Made by a program: the position numbers and the translations under genes
The notes under the pieces: generated by a model
The model's input: the letters and a program-made list of their open reading frames with translations, nothing else
The model's database searches: none
What the model was told of the DNA's origin: nothing
Shown: one piece after another, positions 40,441-53,980 of the stretch
Layout of the letters: each line of letters starts with the position of its first letter
Position numbering within the stretch: position 1 is the first letter of the stretch
Source of the DNA: Echinococcus granulosus
Taxonomy: Eukaryota > Platyhelminthes > Cestoda > Cyclophyllidea > Taeniidae
Length of the DNA: 64,000 nt
Reading direction: 5' to 3'
Assembly: GCF_000524195.1 (NCBI RefSeq)
Contig: NW_020170382.1
Location: forward strand, 1,731,026-1,795,025

Positions 40441-43161
40441 TTTGGCCTGCTGGTTCGACATCTGTGTTGGTATCTACGACAGCGCTTTTGTATTTATTTT
40501 AGGTGTGACTACTTTAGCGATGAGGGAAAATAAGGGCTGATCGAGGAAAAATCTCACTGCTAATTGATCTCTTGAATGCGATGAATCATTGACTTGTAGA
40601 AAGCATAGTGGATACTATTATTTTTAACCAAAGACCAGTCTTAGATGTGTGTTCTTGACATTAAGTGCTAACAGGAGTCAAAGTACAGCAGAATTTTACG
40701 GAACAATCCCTTGGAGGGTCAATTTGCATCCTGGGTTTTACACCAATGCAAGAATGTGAATGTGTCAGTACCCTTAAAGTAATTTGAGAAGTACCTTAAA
40801 TCTGCGACGTTTCAAACCAGACCATTCGTTTGTTAGTTCGACTGACACTTGTGAAAGGCGATCAGTGGTTGTGATGTTAACAGCTTCACGCCGGCATTGC
40901 CTCTTCTACCAGCGATTTCTCAATTGCGACCGCACACGGTGGCATCAAACCGCTGCCTATTGACGCGTGGAAATTCCTAGTTCCGGGCACTAGTCTGCGT
41001 CCACACTTAGTGGATGAGGTGCCGCTCAACTCGTCGAAATCCCTCGTTTGAATGCTAGTTTTCAAATGAGTTGTGTCTACTTTTCACCGCGAGCATATTT
41101 GTTGAGCCAAATTGAGCGAAAAAGTGTCAAATGGATATACTTTGGTGGCTTTGATTCGTTGTTCATTCTGTACTCCCAGTTATAGCATTGTTAATGAAGT
41201 GTTCTGATGTTTACCTTGCCTTTAATGCACGACCAACACTGGTGCCGTCTCAGTACCTCTTATCACAGCTAGGTAAAAGCATCAACCCCAGAGCGGATAG
41301 CGATTACTTTTCCGTGAGGAGGGTGGAAGCGAATCCCTTTCAATCCAACCAGTGGAAAAGCAACCATCCATAAGGAAAACTTTTATGATCGGATAATTGA
41401 TGTGCGTGATCGCTACGCGAGATGTCCCGAAATGTTAGGTGATATGAAAATCTCGATTTTGGGATCGTGTTTTAGAATACAAATAAGGTCAGTGGCCTTA
41501 GGTCGCTCGAGAGGCTCACTAGAAAAGCCGCTAAGTGGGGCATTCCAAAAGGTCTCAATCGGAGGCATTGTTGGACTTGTTATCCACCCAGAGAAATGTG
41601 GACAATAAATTATGTCCTTTTTTACGCGGACTTGTAAAAGAGCCGTTAATGTCTCGCATCTGCCAAACTGTGGGAGGCTGTGCATCACGCCAGCAAAGCG
41701 TGGCCAATGCATGAAGAATCTGACCGCAATTATTCCAACAAGTCTTTTTTGATGGTATCTCGGTCTGCTTTCAACAATGAGGACGATTTATGAAATAACC
41801 ACCAGTAAGCCTTTCCTGCCAATCTCACAACCGAGTTTTCGTCATTACAAGTAGAAGTGGCTTCCAGAACGCGCCTTCGAAAAGTGATTCCTGCAAGAAC
41901 GCGTCGTTTGAAGGGACTTTTGGCAATTCAATCAACTTAACGCTAAAGGGAGAGGAATAAACTAACGGAGGATTTTACATGAACTCCAGGATTTGCCAAT
42001 CCCAGGAGCTCCAAAGGTGATTAATTCAGCCACAGTGAAGAATCACGGCTCACATGAGTTGTCGGTTCGAGAGCAGCGTATAGTATTATCGCTTGACTTG
42101 CATACTTCGATTTGAGCAGTAATGTTTACTATCTACAGACCCTACCTGCATCATTTGGACAAAATCAACATCTAATGTAGGCATTTCATAAACAACGGGA
42201 TATTGACAATATTTTAAGTTTAAGTGGCTAAAGGTGCATAGAGGAGACATGAGGAAGGGTGAATGCCAACTGCACTTGATGAGGCCAAGTTCACACATCA
42301 ACAGACGCACTCATCGCTGCTTCCGCTAGTTAAAAAATATTCCACCAAAAATGGAGCTCCATGAACAGCCAATTTGTCGACTAAGGTGAAATAAAGCTAT
42401 ACAAATTCGCAGGAACTAATTTCCATTGAAACACTTAAAGGGTAATTCAGTTCATGCTGACTAGTACGTCTTCTGTATCAGTCACAGGAGATGAAAAAGC
42501 ACCACAAGTCCTCCTCATACCCCCAGAAAGTCGTGCGAATTAGCTCAGGTCCACCAAATGAAAAAAGTTGGGCTTGGAATCGTTATTGGCGGCTGTGAAT
42601 CTGGTAAGAAAACAAATAACCATGCAACTGCTAAAAGATGACGTGAACTGAGATCGGACAATCCGTCGAGAAGTAGGGCGATTAGCTGTTCAGCGTTAAG
42701 AGCTCTCGGTTCGAGTCAATCGCCAAAAAACTGCAGTGTGGGGGCAAGTGACCCTCCTTCCGAAGCTTTGTGACCTTGTGCTCGCCTGCAAACTTTTGAG
42801 CTGTCTCAGAGGCTCGATTTAGAGGAATGAGTGCAAACGAATTACTTCCACCAGCTACAAAAACTAGCAATTAACTACTAATGACAGAACGCATCCAGAA
42901 TGGTCGACAATGTACCCGTGGTAGCTTAGCGGGGGACAAAAAGCGGATCCGCAAGAATGAATGACAGCTAAAAATCACCAGTCTCGAATCGAAGTCACAA
43001 TTGTGCTGGCAGCAGTCTTGAACAACTTTGGCATATAGCCTTTTGGCAACGTGGAGCCGTTGGGAGCTGGCACATCTCTGCTACTTCAACGAAGGGTCAA
43101 GAAAGAACCCATGAAAATATTTCAGTTTTACAAAACTGAGCATTCTGGGCACAAAATTGCG
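40441..43161. other. Spacer between SURF4 and XPD 3' ends
   Basis: The two flanking genes converge here. No frame shows a recognisable domain; the longest minus-strand frame (41413-41712, 99 codons) has no start context or splice-supported extension. The only structured element I see is the 48-nt tRNA-like fold at 42677-42724. Confidence 0.6.
42677..42724 (+). other. tRNA-like fold, truncated
   Basis: GGCGATT (42677-42683) pairs perfectly with AATCGCC (42718-42724), like a 7-bp acceptor stem. Inside are AGCT...AGCT, like a D-arm, and CTCG-GTT-CGAG, which overlaps the T-arm-like string GGTTCGAGTC. The whole is 48 nt, too short for a normal tRNA: there is no room for an anticodon arm. An A run follows. 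It could be a tRNA-derived remnant or chance. Confidence 0.2.
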
Positions 43162-43167
43162 TTTATT
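43162..43167 (-). terminator. AATAAA poly(A) signal of XPD
   Basis: AATAAA on the minus strand, about 33 nt after the XPD stop TAG at 43200-43202, implying a very short 3' UTR. Confidence 0.65.
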
Positions 43168-43199
43168 TACAAATCGCAGGGCAGTCGTCAGAATCAACG

Positions 43200-46100
43200 C
43201 TACAGTTGAGTGGGAGGCAGAGCAGTAGACAGCTTCGGCATATGGCTCCCCGGCACCGTGGAATTGTTAGCAGTTGTGACGTTGCTGTAGTGCTGAATAA
43301 CGGCTGCCTCGGCACGCTCTTTGACCAAAGCCTCCACGTGCTCATATGTGAGGAGGGCGAGGCCCAACTGGTCCTTTTGTCGGAAGGGATGACTGCCCAT
43401 GAGGCGTAGGAAGCGCCGACACGCCTGAGCCGCCTCCTCCGTCGAGAGATTCACGTAGGCGTCACTCAACTGCGCCTGAATCCAACTTGGCAGCTTGCAA
43501 CGCTTGTCCGATCGCGCGTAGCGCTACAGGATCGTTAAGTTTAGTGACAAATAACCCTACATCCTCACCTTATCAGGATTTTACTGCCTGACGGTAAAGT
43601 TACTAAAGATTCAAAAATCCGTTCACTCCGTACCCTAGGCAGATCGTCTTAAGCGATTGAGAGATACTTGATGGGGGTAAGATTACAAGATAACCAATTT
43701 ATAGCGAAGGAAACGAAATATTTTCATTTAAAAGTGATGCCTTCAATTGTTTGACAGTAAAGCACCTAAGTAATAATTTTCGGGTGGGTGTTTTACCTCA
43801 TATCAAAAATAGACTGTTTTAAGTGATCAAGCAGCACAGAAAAAAGATGAGATTGTTTGTAAGAAAATGAAATCTCGGTCAAGTGATAGGATGGAACCGC
43901 ACAAGAAATCGGTTTTCCAGCAGGAAGCCAAATGACGGAGAAGATAGTTAGGATTCGAAAATTTCCTACGCAGTATCAAAAAGACTGCCTTGCATGACCA
44001 ACGTAAATTTGCCATGAATTTGATGAAGCCATCATCAACACAGGGTCAGTTCGTCAAAAAGGACGCCAGGACGTAGAATGGCATCTACCTTGACTGTCCT
44101 TAACCGAATGGACCAGTTAGTTTCTATGACTCAGTGCCCTACTCCCACAACTAATGCCTTATGACCTTGGCCTCTAATGGGTACTACCTCATACAAGTAT
44201 CCCGTTCATGAGACGCACATTCCGTGTCAAAGCGTCATGAGATAACCTGATTTTAAATGGTGAAAATTGGATGTCGCCCCATCGAAAATCCGAAAAAACG
44301 TGCGAATGGATATGCTTCACAATCGAATAAAATTAGCGAAGTCAACTATAGCCAAACGCTCACATATTTTTGCAGCAGAAGACAGCTGGATAACAGATTT
44401 CATCTTGAATTGGGAAAATGAAGAAAACTAATCCAGAGAGGCAATTTAGCTACTCGAATTTCGTCGTGAAACGCTGTTTGAATGTCAAAATATACAACAT
44501 ATAATGATACAAAGAAAATAATTAATTATAGCAGTGTTGTAGGTAATAGTCGAGCATAATCAGAGATGATAAAGAGAAATCTGTCCCTGAGTAGTTGGAT
44601 TGTGCGGTTATGCGAAGCTACTTGGGCAGCCACTTCGGGTGAATAATGCCAGACGCGGCCGCGGGGGAGGACGAGGATGGCATGTGCATTGTGCACGCAC
44701 AATGAATGCGAAAACGTTGCATTCAAAGTCACACCAATCGCGGTGCCAACAGCGTCCCATTTTCAGCCAATAGCGAGGCCCTAAATTCCAGTCTTATCAC
44801 AACCCCGGAGTTGATACGATTCCCCTCAATGTTCACCAGTCTTCGTGCCACGGATAATCATGGGCGGATGAAAGCGTGTGATGGGTGCTTTAGTCTCAAC
44901 TTTAGCAAGTTGATGAATTCTGGATATAATAGCATGCAATTCTTAAAGAGCAAAAAAGATACGGTTATGTATCGAACGGCTCGAAGAAGGGCTTGTGATA
45001 GAGCTAACCATTTAGTGTTTTTGCTAGGGGTCCTTGATGGGCATTGGCCACAGTAAATTTTGACACGCAGAGCTGTGAATTTCCGGTCGAGGTCTTCGCA
45101 CTCCAACAACACCACATTAAGTGGTGTGTGTTGAGATGAAACCACTCACCCTTTGAATGAATGAATAAATCACCAGAAAATTAGGGATGCTTGATTAAGC
45201 AATGGCGAGTCTTTCATGTAAGCTGCATACTTCGTGAGATATATGCTGGCTGACATGACGCACCAAACTTTAAAAGGGACCAGGATGACTTCCTTAATAG
45301 TAGAGTTAAATGCAAGCACAGAACAACAGAAGTCCACACAAAGGTTTCGTTTCAAATTTCACACCCTCAAATCCTCACTTTTACGAAAGAATAGCGACAT
45401 CTTAGTAAAAAGGGCAAAGGTCAAGTTTATGCACGATAAATTGTAAAATGGCAAAAACTATTCCTTTGTGAGATCACAGCATCCCAGGGCGCTTTCCGGC
45501 GTCTGTTCATTTTACAGCCGAAGAGTTTCGTGGATGAACATTGAGCTCTGGCAATGACTCACAATGCTTCATCAGCCCAGAGCACGTAAACAGTTACATG
45601 AAGGTACCATTACAATTACCTGAAAGGCTGTCTTCAATGAATAACCGTATGCCATTGCCTTTAATAAGAAGACTGATTAAGAAAACTTACTAAGCGAAAA
45701 AGCTCTTATCAGCCGGTGCATGAATGACCGCGCCAATTCTGGTTGAATTCACGGATTTAAGGGAATGCTTAAAATTAAGAAAATAAAATTTCACGGACTC
45801 CAATCGCAGGCAGCAGACTGGCGAAATTGTGGTACTGGATTTAAATGAATGGTCCATGAGCACAATGATTAATGCGCTATCTTCTGATGAGGCCAGCCCG
45901 GACATTACGCCGAAACAGAAGTCGGCAATCAGGCTGTGTTGGGTTACCGGCATCACGCCACGTAGGAGTGAAGTGATGAAATGAGGTTAAAACAGCGTAT
46001 CATGGCGGTGAAATCTAATGCGAGCATAAAAACACTTCCCTTGTCCGGCTCTGATAATATTGGACGAGTGAAAATAAGCACCTCACATTAATTTGTATAA

Positions 46101-49100
46101 TACTTGATGTTAAACAACAATACAAGAAAGCAGGTCAGAAGGTAGCTTCACATTGCGAATCAAATTTATGCTGGCTGCACCAACAACTATTTTAATGACG
46201 TTCTTTATACAAAGTAAATAAGTGCAGGATGGCGATTATCAGGAATTCCAGGAAGCTTTGCTAAGTAGTGATCGCCAAAAAAATGTGATCTGTCTACTAC
46301 TCAAGGGAAACTCTCATTGAACCAAATTATTTACTCTTCTCTAAAAAAACACAAACAAGCTGGAGGTCCCATGGTGGCGTTCGATCGGGGCATGAAGTTC
46401 GGCTGACATCAAAATATACCAAATGAACGTTTCTGACTGAAGAGGTATGTAATAGCCGAAAAAAACAAAAACCAAAGCACTCGTTAAAACTGGGACAAAG
46501 ATCATTCACTATCAGCCACAAAGTGAGTGCTAACAGTAACACAGCCACAATAATCGCATCAAAAACCGAAAAGAATCCATCCCCGTAATTTGAGCGAAAG
46601 GAGTAAAGTGGCACAGAATTGATACCAGAAACCAGGAACCCCACAACCAAAAAGTAAGGCAAACCCATTTCTAAGTAATCTTAAAAAAAAAACACGTTTT
46701 GTACATTCCCATAAGCCACCAACCTTGTCTGCGAGAATCATGATGCCATAGTCAGATTTGCCTCGAATAGCACGTCCCAGACACTGAGCAGCATGACGCA
46801 TCGCATCGAAGGTGATGAATTCGTTGGGACGGATGTTGTACTGCTCACGCAGATAGTCCAAGCGGGCCTACATCACCACAATGAAGGCTTTATCGAGAGT
46901 AGAGCAAGACCCTGCACTCCCGAATAATGCAAAAAGAGGTCACTCCAATAAAATAAATCGAAGCAGATGCGATACTCGGTAGCCAGATCGTGTTCGCCTC
47001 AGAAACAATACCCCCGTCGCAATCTTTGAAATCATGTAGTTGAAAGAAAGCCTAAGATTTATCACCAATATATATATCTATGTATATACGTCCAAAAGAA
47101 GATCAAGTGGTACTTCTGCAGGTCGCCTACGGAAAAGACTGACCTTGAAGATGCGGCTCTGAGTGTAGACATAGGGGACACCAAACATGATGACGCACCG
47201 GCCCAGGTGGTGATCTGAAACAAATAGAGGTAGTAAGATGTGCTTGTAGGGAGAGTGTAAAAGGAGGAAGAGGTTCTCACCAAAATCAATTCCCTCGGAG
47301 ACCTTTCCACGCGCCACTGAGAGGAGTATTGCACCTCGACCATTTTCGCAGGCCTGAGAAGATCACACAAGCATAGAAGACAACAAAGTGAGTTTATTGA
47401 GGGGCTGAGCACGATACACCTCGGAAAAAGTTATACGATTTGGGAATTGATAAGATCCATTGTAAAAGCACGTGATCCACCAGGCGTAAACCCATGCCGT
47501 GACAGTTAAGCGTCTGAGTTGATACTATGTGCCGATACTGAAGGTATTACGTTTACAAAATACAACGACATTTAGATCCACCAGGAAACTGTACAAGACA
47601 AAAGTAAACTGGTGCTTTAGTTGCAACAAACATAGATGCTTCGGAGCAGACGACGAAAACAGCAATAGCTTTGCCACCTAACTACCCACTCCACAAACTC
47701 TAGAACCACTAAGACGATGAAGCGATTTTGATGTACCAAAGGCTGACAATGATAATCAAAGATTTGACGCCATAAAAGCCAATTTTCCACTACTGTTGCA
47801 GGAAATTTCAGCATCTGGCATCACCAGGCACCGATCGAAGTCAGCACCCGAATAACAGGAATTGACAGTCAGATTAAAGCAAAAAGTGTAGAAATTGCAC
47901 AAAAAATAGTCAATTTACTCTTTAGCGCACCTTTTGGTAGTTAGCCAGAGCCAGGCTAGTCTCCTCGTTGTCCGGTGTCTCAACAAAGAGAAGTTTGTGC
48001 TGCTGGATTTTCTGAATTAAATTCTGAAATGCCAAACAGATAAGTAATCTAGATCGGTCGCTTTTGTCGTCGTCGTCGTCATGCAAGTCATGTACTAGGA
48101 ACATTACCTGTTCGTACCATGTTGCAAATGTTGACTCCTATAAGAGAATAAAATGAGCAAAAAGATTTGCCACTTGTTATTCTTCATGCACAAGAGGAAT
48201 GTGCTATGAAATACACAAAAGCGATCATTTGCTGTTAAAAATCTACTGTCATAATGTTCTTATTCCTAGATAAGAGGTCATGAATAAATAAGCAATGTTG
48301 AGTAATTGATGTTTAGGCATTTACTGCAACATAATATATGTGCTTCATGGCAAATAATCGTCAACCTTTGATTATGTACTTTAGTGAAGCCTTTGGAAAG
48401 AACAAAACGGAATAAAATAATTTTACCAAAAAAGATCCAAAACAATGGAAGGGAGAGGAATGAAGTCCTAAAAGCATCTTAGAAATTTTACCAAAATGTA
48501 TCATGTTATTTTAAGTAGAGGTCGTAGTATCGGGAACGAAAACACAATGTCGAAAAATTGAAAAATAAACACACTACTGAAATTGCCAAAGTAACAGTTT
48601 TCAATATGGAAAATGGACTTACAAGATAGTGGTAACTGGGAAAGAATGCCACAATGCCATCAGGAACTATGCTTGACATTTCCACCAATAAGTGACCATA
48701 GTTGCGAGTCACAGCTATGTAAAGAGAGCAGAAAATGGGACCTTTGAACCAAGTCCGTGTTATTGCAAAAGGGCCCAACTAAGAGGGTGAGTAGGAGGGG
48801 AACTCACCTAAATCCTCGCGACTTTCAAATTTAGTCGTCATAGCAACCTGATCACTACCTCTGGAGACTATCTAAAAGTTGCGTAAAGAGAAAAACAGCT
48901 GATATGGTTCTACAAAAGAGATCCCTTGTTAGAATAAGTTGTATAATAATTCGAGAATAACACTGAATAAAGTTGAAAGACAAATATTTGGCAGATACGA
49001 GCAGGCATATAGAACAGTTTTCCTCTTTATAGAATTGGCAGCTTTAATATTTGAAGGAGGAAGAGCAGTAGATCGAACTGCGTAGCACAGAAACCGCGGT

Positions 49101-52100
49101 GGACTTTATTTACCTTTGCCTCGAAGTCTATCAATAACTTTTTTCTTGTATATTTAGCAGAATAAACGGACATAAGCAACAATTCATCAATGAAGAGACA
49201 ATCACCACAGTAACATTCAGGCAGTGACAGTAGCCACCGCATGGCAGGCCATGCTAAATTATCAATTAGACTGGCAATCAGAATCAAGACAAGACAGTGG
49301 GGATGACACCAAGCTTGATTGAAGTCAAGATAAATAAGCAAGGTTTTAACCCTATGGACCCTCAATAGATAAATCGAATACCAGTTGCTCCCAAATTACC
49401 AACCAAGATTGAATGATCCACTAAAGACACGAATCGGATTGAAAAGCAAAGTGACAAGATCGTGGTCGCCTTGCCGAAAATGAGCAACTCCAGTGAGCTT
49501 TGGAGAAGTGTTGCTGATTAAACAGATGGTGCAATTAAAAGCCGCTTCAGAGTTGACATCATTGTTAAGACGAAAGATGGTTATTTTTTTAAGCTAGCTG
49601 AAGGGAGAACATAGAAAGCAAATTTTGTCATCCTAATTGAGTACACATTACGTTACGACGAGTGGACTTTCGCCATATTTTCAACAAAACCAAACAATCT
49701 ATAAAGAATTGAAAAAAATTATGCGCACAAAAGGTACCACTGCTAGCCAGAGAGAGAGTGCGTGCTTGTAATTACGGTCAAAAAGCATGGAGGACATGGT
49801 TCTAGCCGTCAAAATTATAGTCACCTCTCTTGCAACTAACCCGCTTTCACTCTCCCATGCTCCCACATAGGCTCCGCTCCGTCTACAGAACATGCTTTAA
49901 GGCATGTTAATAAAAGTTTGTAAGATTAGCTAGAAACCATATTTTGTGATATTATTCGACTCAACGTGAATTGTAAGCAGGAAGACATGAACGCTCCGAG
50001 ATTTTACATTAGTTAAGCGTGGATATTTTGAAGCCATATTACCTCTAAAATACTTAAAAGGAAGGCTAAAACCTTACAAATAAAACGGCTACTTATTCAA
50101 CCTACGTACCTATAAGCAGAAGTCATTTTAAGTAACACAAATGACACATTTAATCAGTGGAGTTAAGACACAAAACTCTTGAATGAAAAGGGGAAAAATG
50201 AGCGTATTTTCCATATAATCGAATGAAAACTCCGTGCGCAACATGGAAGACTTAAATGTAAACGGATTCAGCAAAAACCACTTTACAGGACCCCATGCAT
50301 TTGGAACCATAAATACTCCGGTTTTATGGTAATCGTAATCACATTCCGACTAAACACAACACAGCCAAAAAAACGGGAAATGCGAATTGAGGAAGCCATT
50401 GCATCATTTGTAAATAAAGCAATTGTATTAACAGCCCGTACTGGCTAAACAAAAGTATAAAAGGGTATTATATGTGTAAATTTTTATGGTATCCCCTATC
50501 GCTTCTGCGATGACATAACAGGAAACTTATTCTCAGAGAGTAGGTGAGGAAACTAAGATATTCCCGTGAAATAAATACAAAGCCGGGAAAAAGTGGGGTA
50601 AGAGAGGGATGGCTTACCATTGGGCAGATGCAATTACGAGCCAGAGTCATGGTGAGGGAGGCAGAGTTGACTGGATGGAAGTTCAATATCCGCGGATACA
50701 TGTCCAGCGGTGAAAGAGTCTGTATAAATCACACAAAAGGACCGTGCAAAATTTGAGGACAAATTACCTACCCCAGAAGTGAGGATGACACTAGTATACC
50801 GCTCAAAGATAGGATGTATGGCGAAGCTGGCGTCCATACAGTGGAAGTAGAGAATAGGATTAACCACCGTGGGAGCACGTTCATCAAAAGGCTCAATGAT
50901 CACGCAAAAACCTATGAATTGCAAAAAAAGCTAGTAATTAAAAGCAATACATCAATAATGAGATGGAGCAATATTCATTTTAGCAGCCTTTGGCAAGTGT
51001 TGAATAAAAATAATTAAAATCAGATAAGATTGTAGTTCATGGGATATTAAGAAGCAGCGGGATTTTGGCAGCAATAATGGACAGAATGGTGAAGCATCGA
51101 AATGGACTTCGGAAGTAAATAAACCAGCGCAGAAGAATATGAACTCTTGGTAACATGAACCGCATCGGACTTAAGCAAATTTTGTACTGGTGAACGCAGT
51201 ACGCGAAATCATAGCTACGTTGACGAGGAAGTAGCTTTTAAACCCAAGGCCTGAATGTCATTAAGTTCTCAATATAAAATAATGTAACTCCTAGTATCAC
51301 TAACATTACAAACTGAACGCTACCTTACGGACGTCCTCTGATACAAAATAAACACAAAAGTAATGCCTAAACGTCTAACATTCCAAAAAACGGAACTAGA
51401 TATACATGCCGGGATTGATGAACTCCCCAATTAGAATTAATTCCAGAAATGCGAATCTCAATAAAACAAGCTATTTACTAATTAAACATTTGTTTACTAG
51501 TGAATGAAGAGAAGTAATGGCACCACAATCAACAACTTCAACAGTTTTCCAGTAAAAGCAAACTTTCAATTAGATTATCAGTACGAATAAAAAAAGTGTT
51601 TCAACTACAACAATTGGTAAGTGTAAAAGACTAACAAAAAGACATTTTACAAAACAAACCTTTAGTATAGGTAGAGACCAGTGTGCCAAAGTTGCAAAGG
51701 AGCATTAATCCTGAGAAAGGTCCAAGATCAGCAAACTCTAGCGTGTCGAGCATAGACTGCAAGCGTTCAGCACAGGACCTTAATAAAATTACAGGTTAAA
51801 AACTACCAGCTAAAATCAACACAGGATCACTCATTGACTGTTCATTTGCATCAAAGTGGACTCACCTGAGTGGACGTCTATCGATGCAAACCTTTTCGAG
51901 ACAGTCCTTGAGGAACGCAACCGGTGTCTCGTGTACCACATGCGCGACACGAAGACGCAATTTCACATATTCCAACAGTCTGCGAAGAAAGCTGATAAAA
52001 CTGTCGGCGCTTCGAAGAGATCCGGGAACTGCCCCGGTGATAATTTCATCCGGCAGAGCTAAGAAAGCTAGAGCAACGGAAGGAAACCTACTTGGGTTTG

Positions 52101-53202
52101 CCAACACTGTATCGGTCTCCCGTGCCGCATTGGCTTCTCGAAGACCCTGCACTAGACGGTTGTATTCCTGCTGAAGCCTTGCTGCGTCGTTCCTCTTCAC
52201 TTCTGCCACACGAGATGCCAACTTCTCAATACCCTGATTACAGCGATCCAGGGCCCGTCGAGAAATGACACAGCTCATTGACTCAATGCACACATTATCT
52301 ATTGGGATATTTGGTTAAGTAAAGGGTAGAGAATACCCACCTATGTTATGAGCCTCGTCAAAGACTACAACTGTGTTTTTTGGAAAATCATTTGAAACAT
52401 AAGTTGCAACTTTTGGATCAAGCATGTAGTAATAGCTGTAAACGACAATGTTTGCATGAAGTAGCTAAAGGGAATCAGCTTGTTAGTATGGAAGCTTACA
52501 GCATGGCGAGTCAAAAAATAAGGGCAGTAGTTCCTTTTCTTCCCATAGCTGCGTAAATCACTCTGAAGCAGTTTAAGTGATACTGTCACCTACCAGATTA
52601 TAAACACCAGTAGGAAGGACTTCTTCCCGGCCATTTAAATCAAAGTCTTCAAAAAATGAACAACCAGGAACTGACGAGTCTTCTTGACGTCGACGGCGTA
52701 CGAAACTAGCAGTGAGTTTGCGACATGCAGCATCAACGGTGGCACCGTCACCTGACCGTCTTACTGAGGGTTCAATGCAGAGGTTCTTGCGAGCACTGAG
52801 TGCGACTGCTAGGAGTCCACAACCTGAGGCTCCGGTTTCTTTGGCGTAGTACTTATCAAGAACTTGCATTTCCTCCATGACTTTTTCAAGCTCAGGCACG
52901 GTACGCGAACAGTACACAAATTTCTCCACAGTCCCAGGGTGGGCCTTCATGTATGCAACCATGAGCGACAGAATTGAAACCGTTTTCCCAGTTCCTGAAG
53001 GCATTTCTAGCACTCCATGACCCTCAAAACAGGAGTAATTTAGGTAAATTTATAGGTCTACTTTGGCATCGAGAGTTGCCTTCAACTCAAGCATGTAGTG
53101 ATACTGCTCCGGGTATATGTATTCGTAGGGAAAATATACCAGCAGACCGTCAACATTGATTCTAAAAGGTACATACATGAATAAAGCGTGACCTCACTTC
53201 AT
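43200..53202 (-). CDS. ERCC2: XPD/ERCC2 helicase, TFIIH subunit
   Basis: 5'-3' DNA helicase of TFIIH (nucleotide excision repair and transcription initiation). Eighteen coding exons, all in phase, 790 aa (human 760): 53198-53202, 53062-53161, 52594-53022, 52500-52562, 52341-52464, 52092-52298, 51866-52058, 51660-51778, 50772-50911, 50618-50719, 48808-48871, 48623-48714, 48108-48137, 47931-48023, 47281-47353, 47144-47214, 46724-46867, 43200-43523. Exon 1 codes only ATG AA; M-K-I-N-V-D then matches the family start. Walker A SGTGKT has Lys48; the Fe-S cysteines are 117, 135, 156 and 191; DEAH is at 235-238; motifs VSEGIDF and [14 protein letters not shown] are intact, so the protein should be active. 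The C-terminus is about 30 residues longer than in human, ending in a polar Ser/Thr/Asn-rich tail. Introns 1-6 are only 31-42 nt; intron 17 is 3,200 nt. Confidence 0.97.
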
Positions 53203-53784
53203 CGTGAAAATGCATATGTGGGTTTAAGAATCCAGTTATATAAGGTGATTTGATCAACCAATCAAAATAAAAGCTAGTGGCCTAAAACCAAGTCCAATGT
53301 TGGGAATAGGAGAAGATTGCAGAAATTTCCTATAGTTTAACTAAGCTTATGATTTGTAAATATGCCCTGCATTTGTTTTTCTTCGACTAGCCGATGCTTT
53401 TTGCAACAGTGACACAATAATAAATGCCTAAGTTTGCACAAAATTATAATGGGTAAAAAAGCTCAAACAGAGAATTCTAAAAACAGCCATTTGCAGAGTT
53501 AAACTAGGTTGCACAGAAACGCTAATAAATAAGTGTGGGTGCAGAGATGATGGATTCGCGTTCGCTGTAACTTGGTCGACTCCTAGGTCGCCTTACATTC
53601 CGGCCATCTATGCATGAATAACAAACCTTGTGGTCCATCCTGAGTCGCCATTTGCTATCACCTGGAGGTTTTGTGTTCGTGAGTGGTCTGGATTCCACCG
53701 AGACCACAAGTCAGAGAACCAAGAGATAGGCTTCAGAGCATGTGTCTATTGACCGACATGTGTGGGTGAGGTTGGGGGTACGTG

Positions 53785-53980
53785 TGTAATACGATAGTGA
53801 TTTATCCCTCGGTTCTGATGAGGCGCCACTTTTGTACTTTATATTAGCCCCCTTGCACCTCGCTGGGTGGGCTGGCCTTTCGGGCCATGCCAATGGCCCA
53901 GACACCTTCTCTGTGCTGAATTTATATTCTGCCCGAGTATTGTGTCTTCTTTCGTCTTCAGGGAGTCTCGGGACGCTACA
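53785..53980. mobile_element. LTR-like repeat (TRIM or solo LTR candidate)
   Basis: A 196-bp block bounded by TGTAATACG and CGCTACA, so it has TG...CA ends with TGTA/TACA inverted termini like an LTR. Its first 30 bases recur at 63971-64000 with one mismatch, and that copy begins at the same base, which supports a true element boundary. On the minus strand there are two TATAAA boxes (53838-53843 and 53921-53926), favouring minus-strand transcription. A GC-rich hairpin lies at 53868-53900. I see no second LTR, no protein frame, no clear tRNA primer site and no clean 5-bp target duplication. Terminal-repeat retrotransposons in miniature are known in taeniid tapeworms; assignment to them is my inference. 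Confidence 0.45.

Noticed and set aside
41413..41530. Minus-strand reading ERPKATDLICILKHDP recalls the C-lobe end of EGFR-type kinases.
   Set aside because: Only about 25 residues are involved, no catalytic motif or neighbouring kinase exon is present, and the match is short enough to be chance.
52690..53000. Checked whether XPD had lost Fe-S cysteines or helicase motifs, suggesting a non-repair paralogue such as FANCJ or RTEL1.
   Set aside because: All four cysteines and all motifs align with XPD spacing, with Walker A Lys at residue 48 as in human, and identity is XPD-like throughout.
53810..53900. CTGATGAG in the LTR-like block suggested a hammerhead ribozyme, as in retrozymes.
   Set aside because: The required CGAAA partner after stem II is missing on the same strand; the CGAAA string here is on the opposite strand, so no hammerhead core can form.
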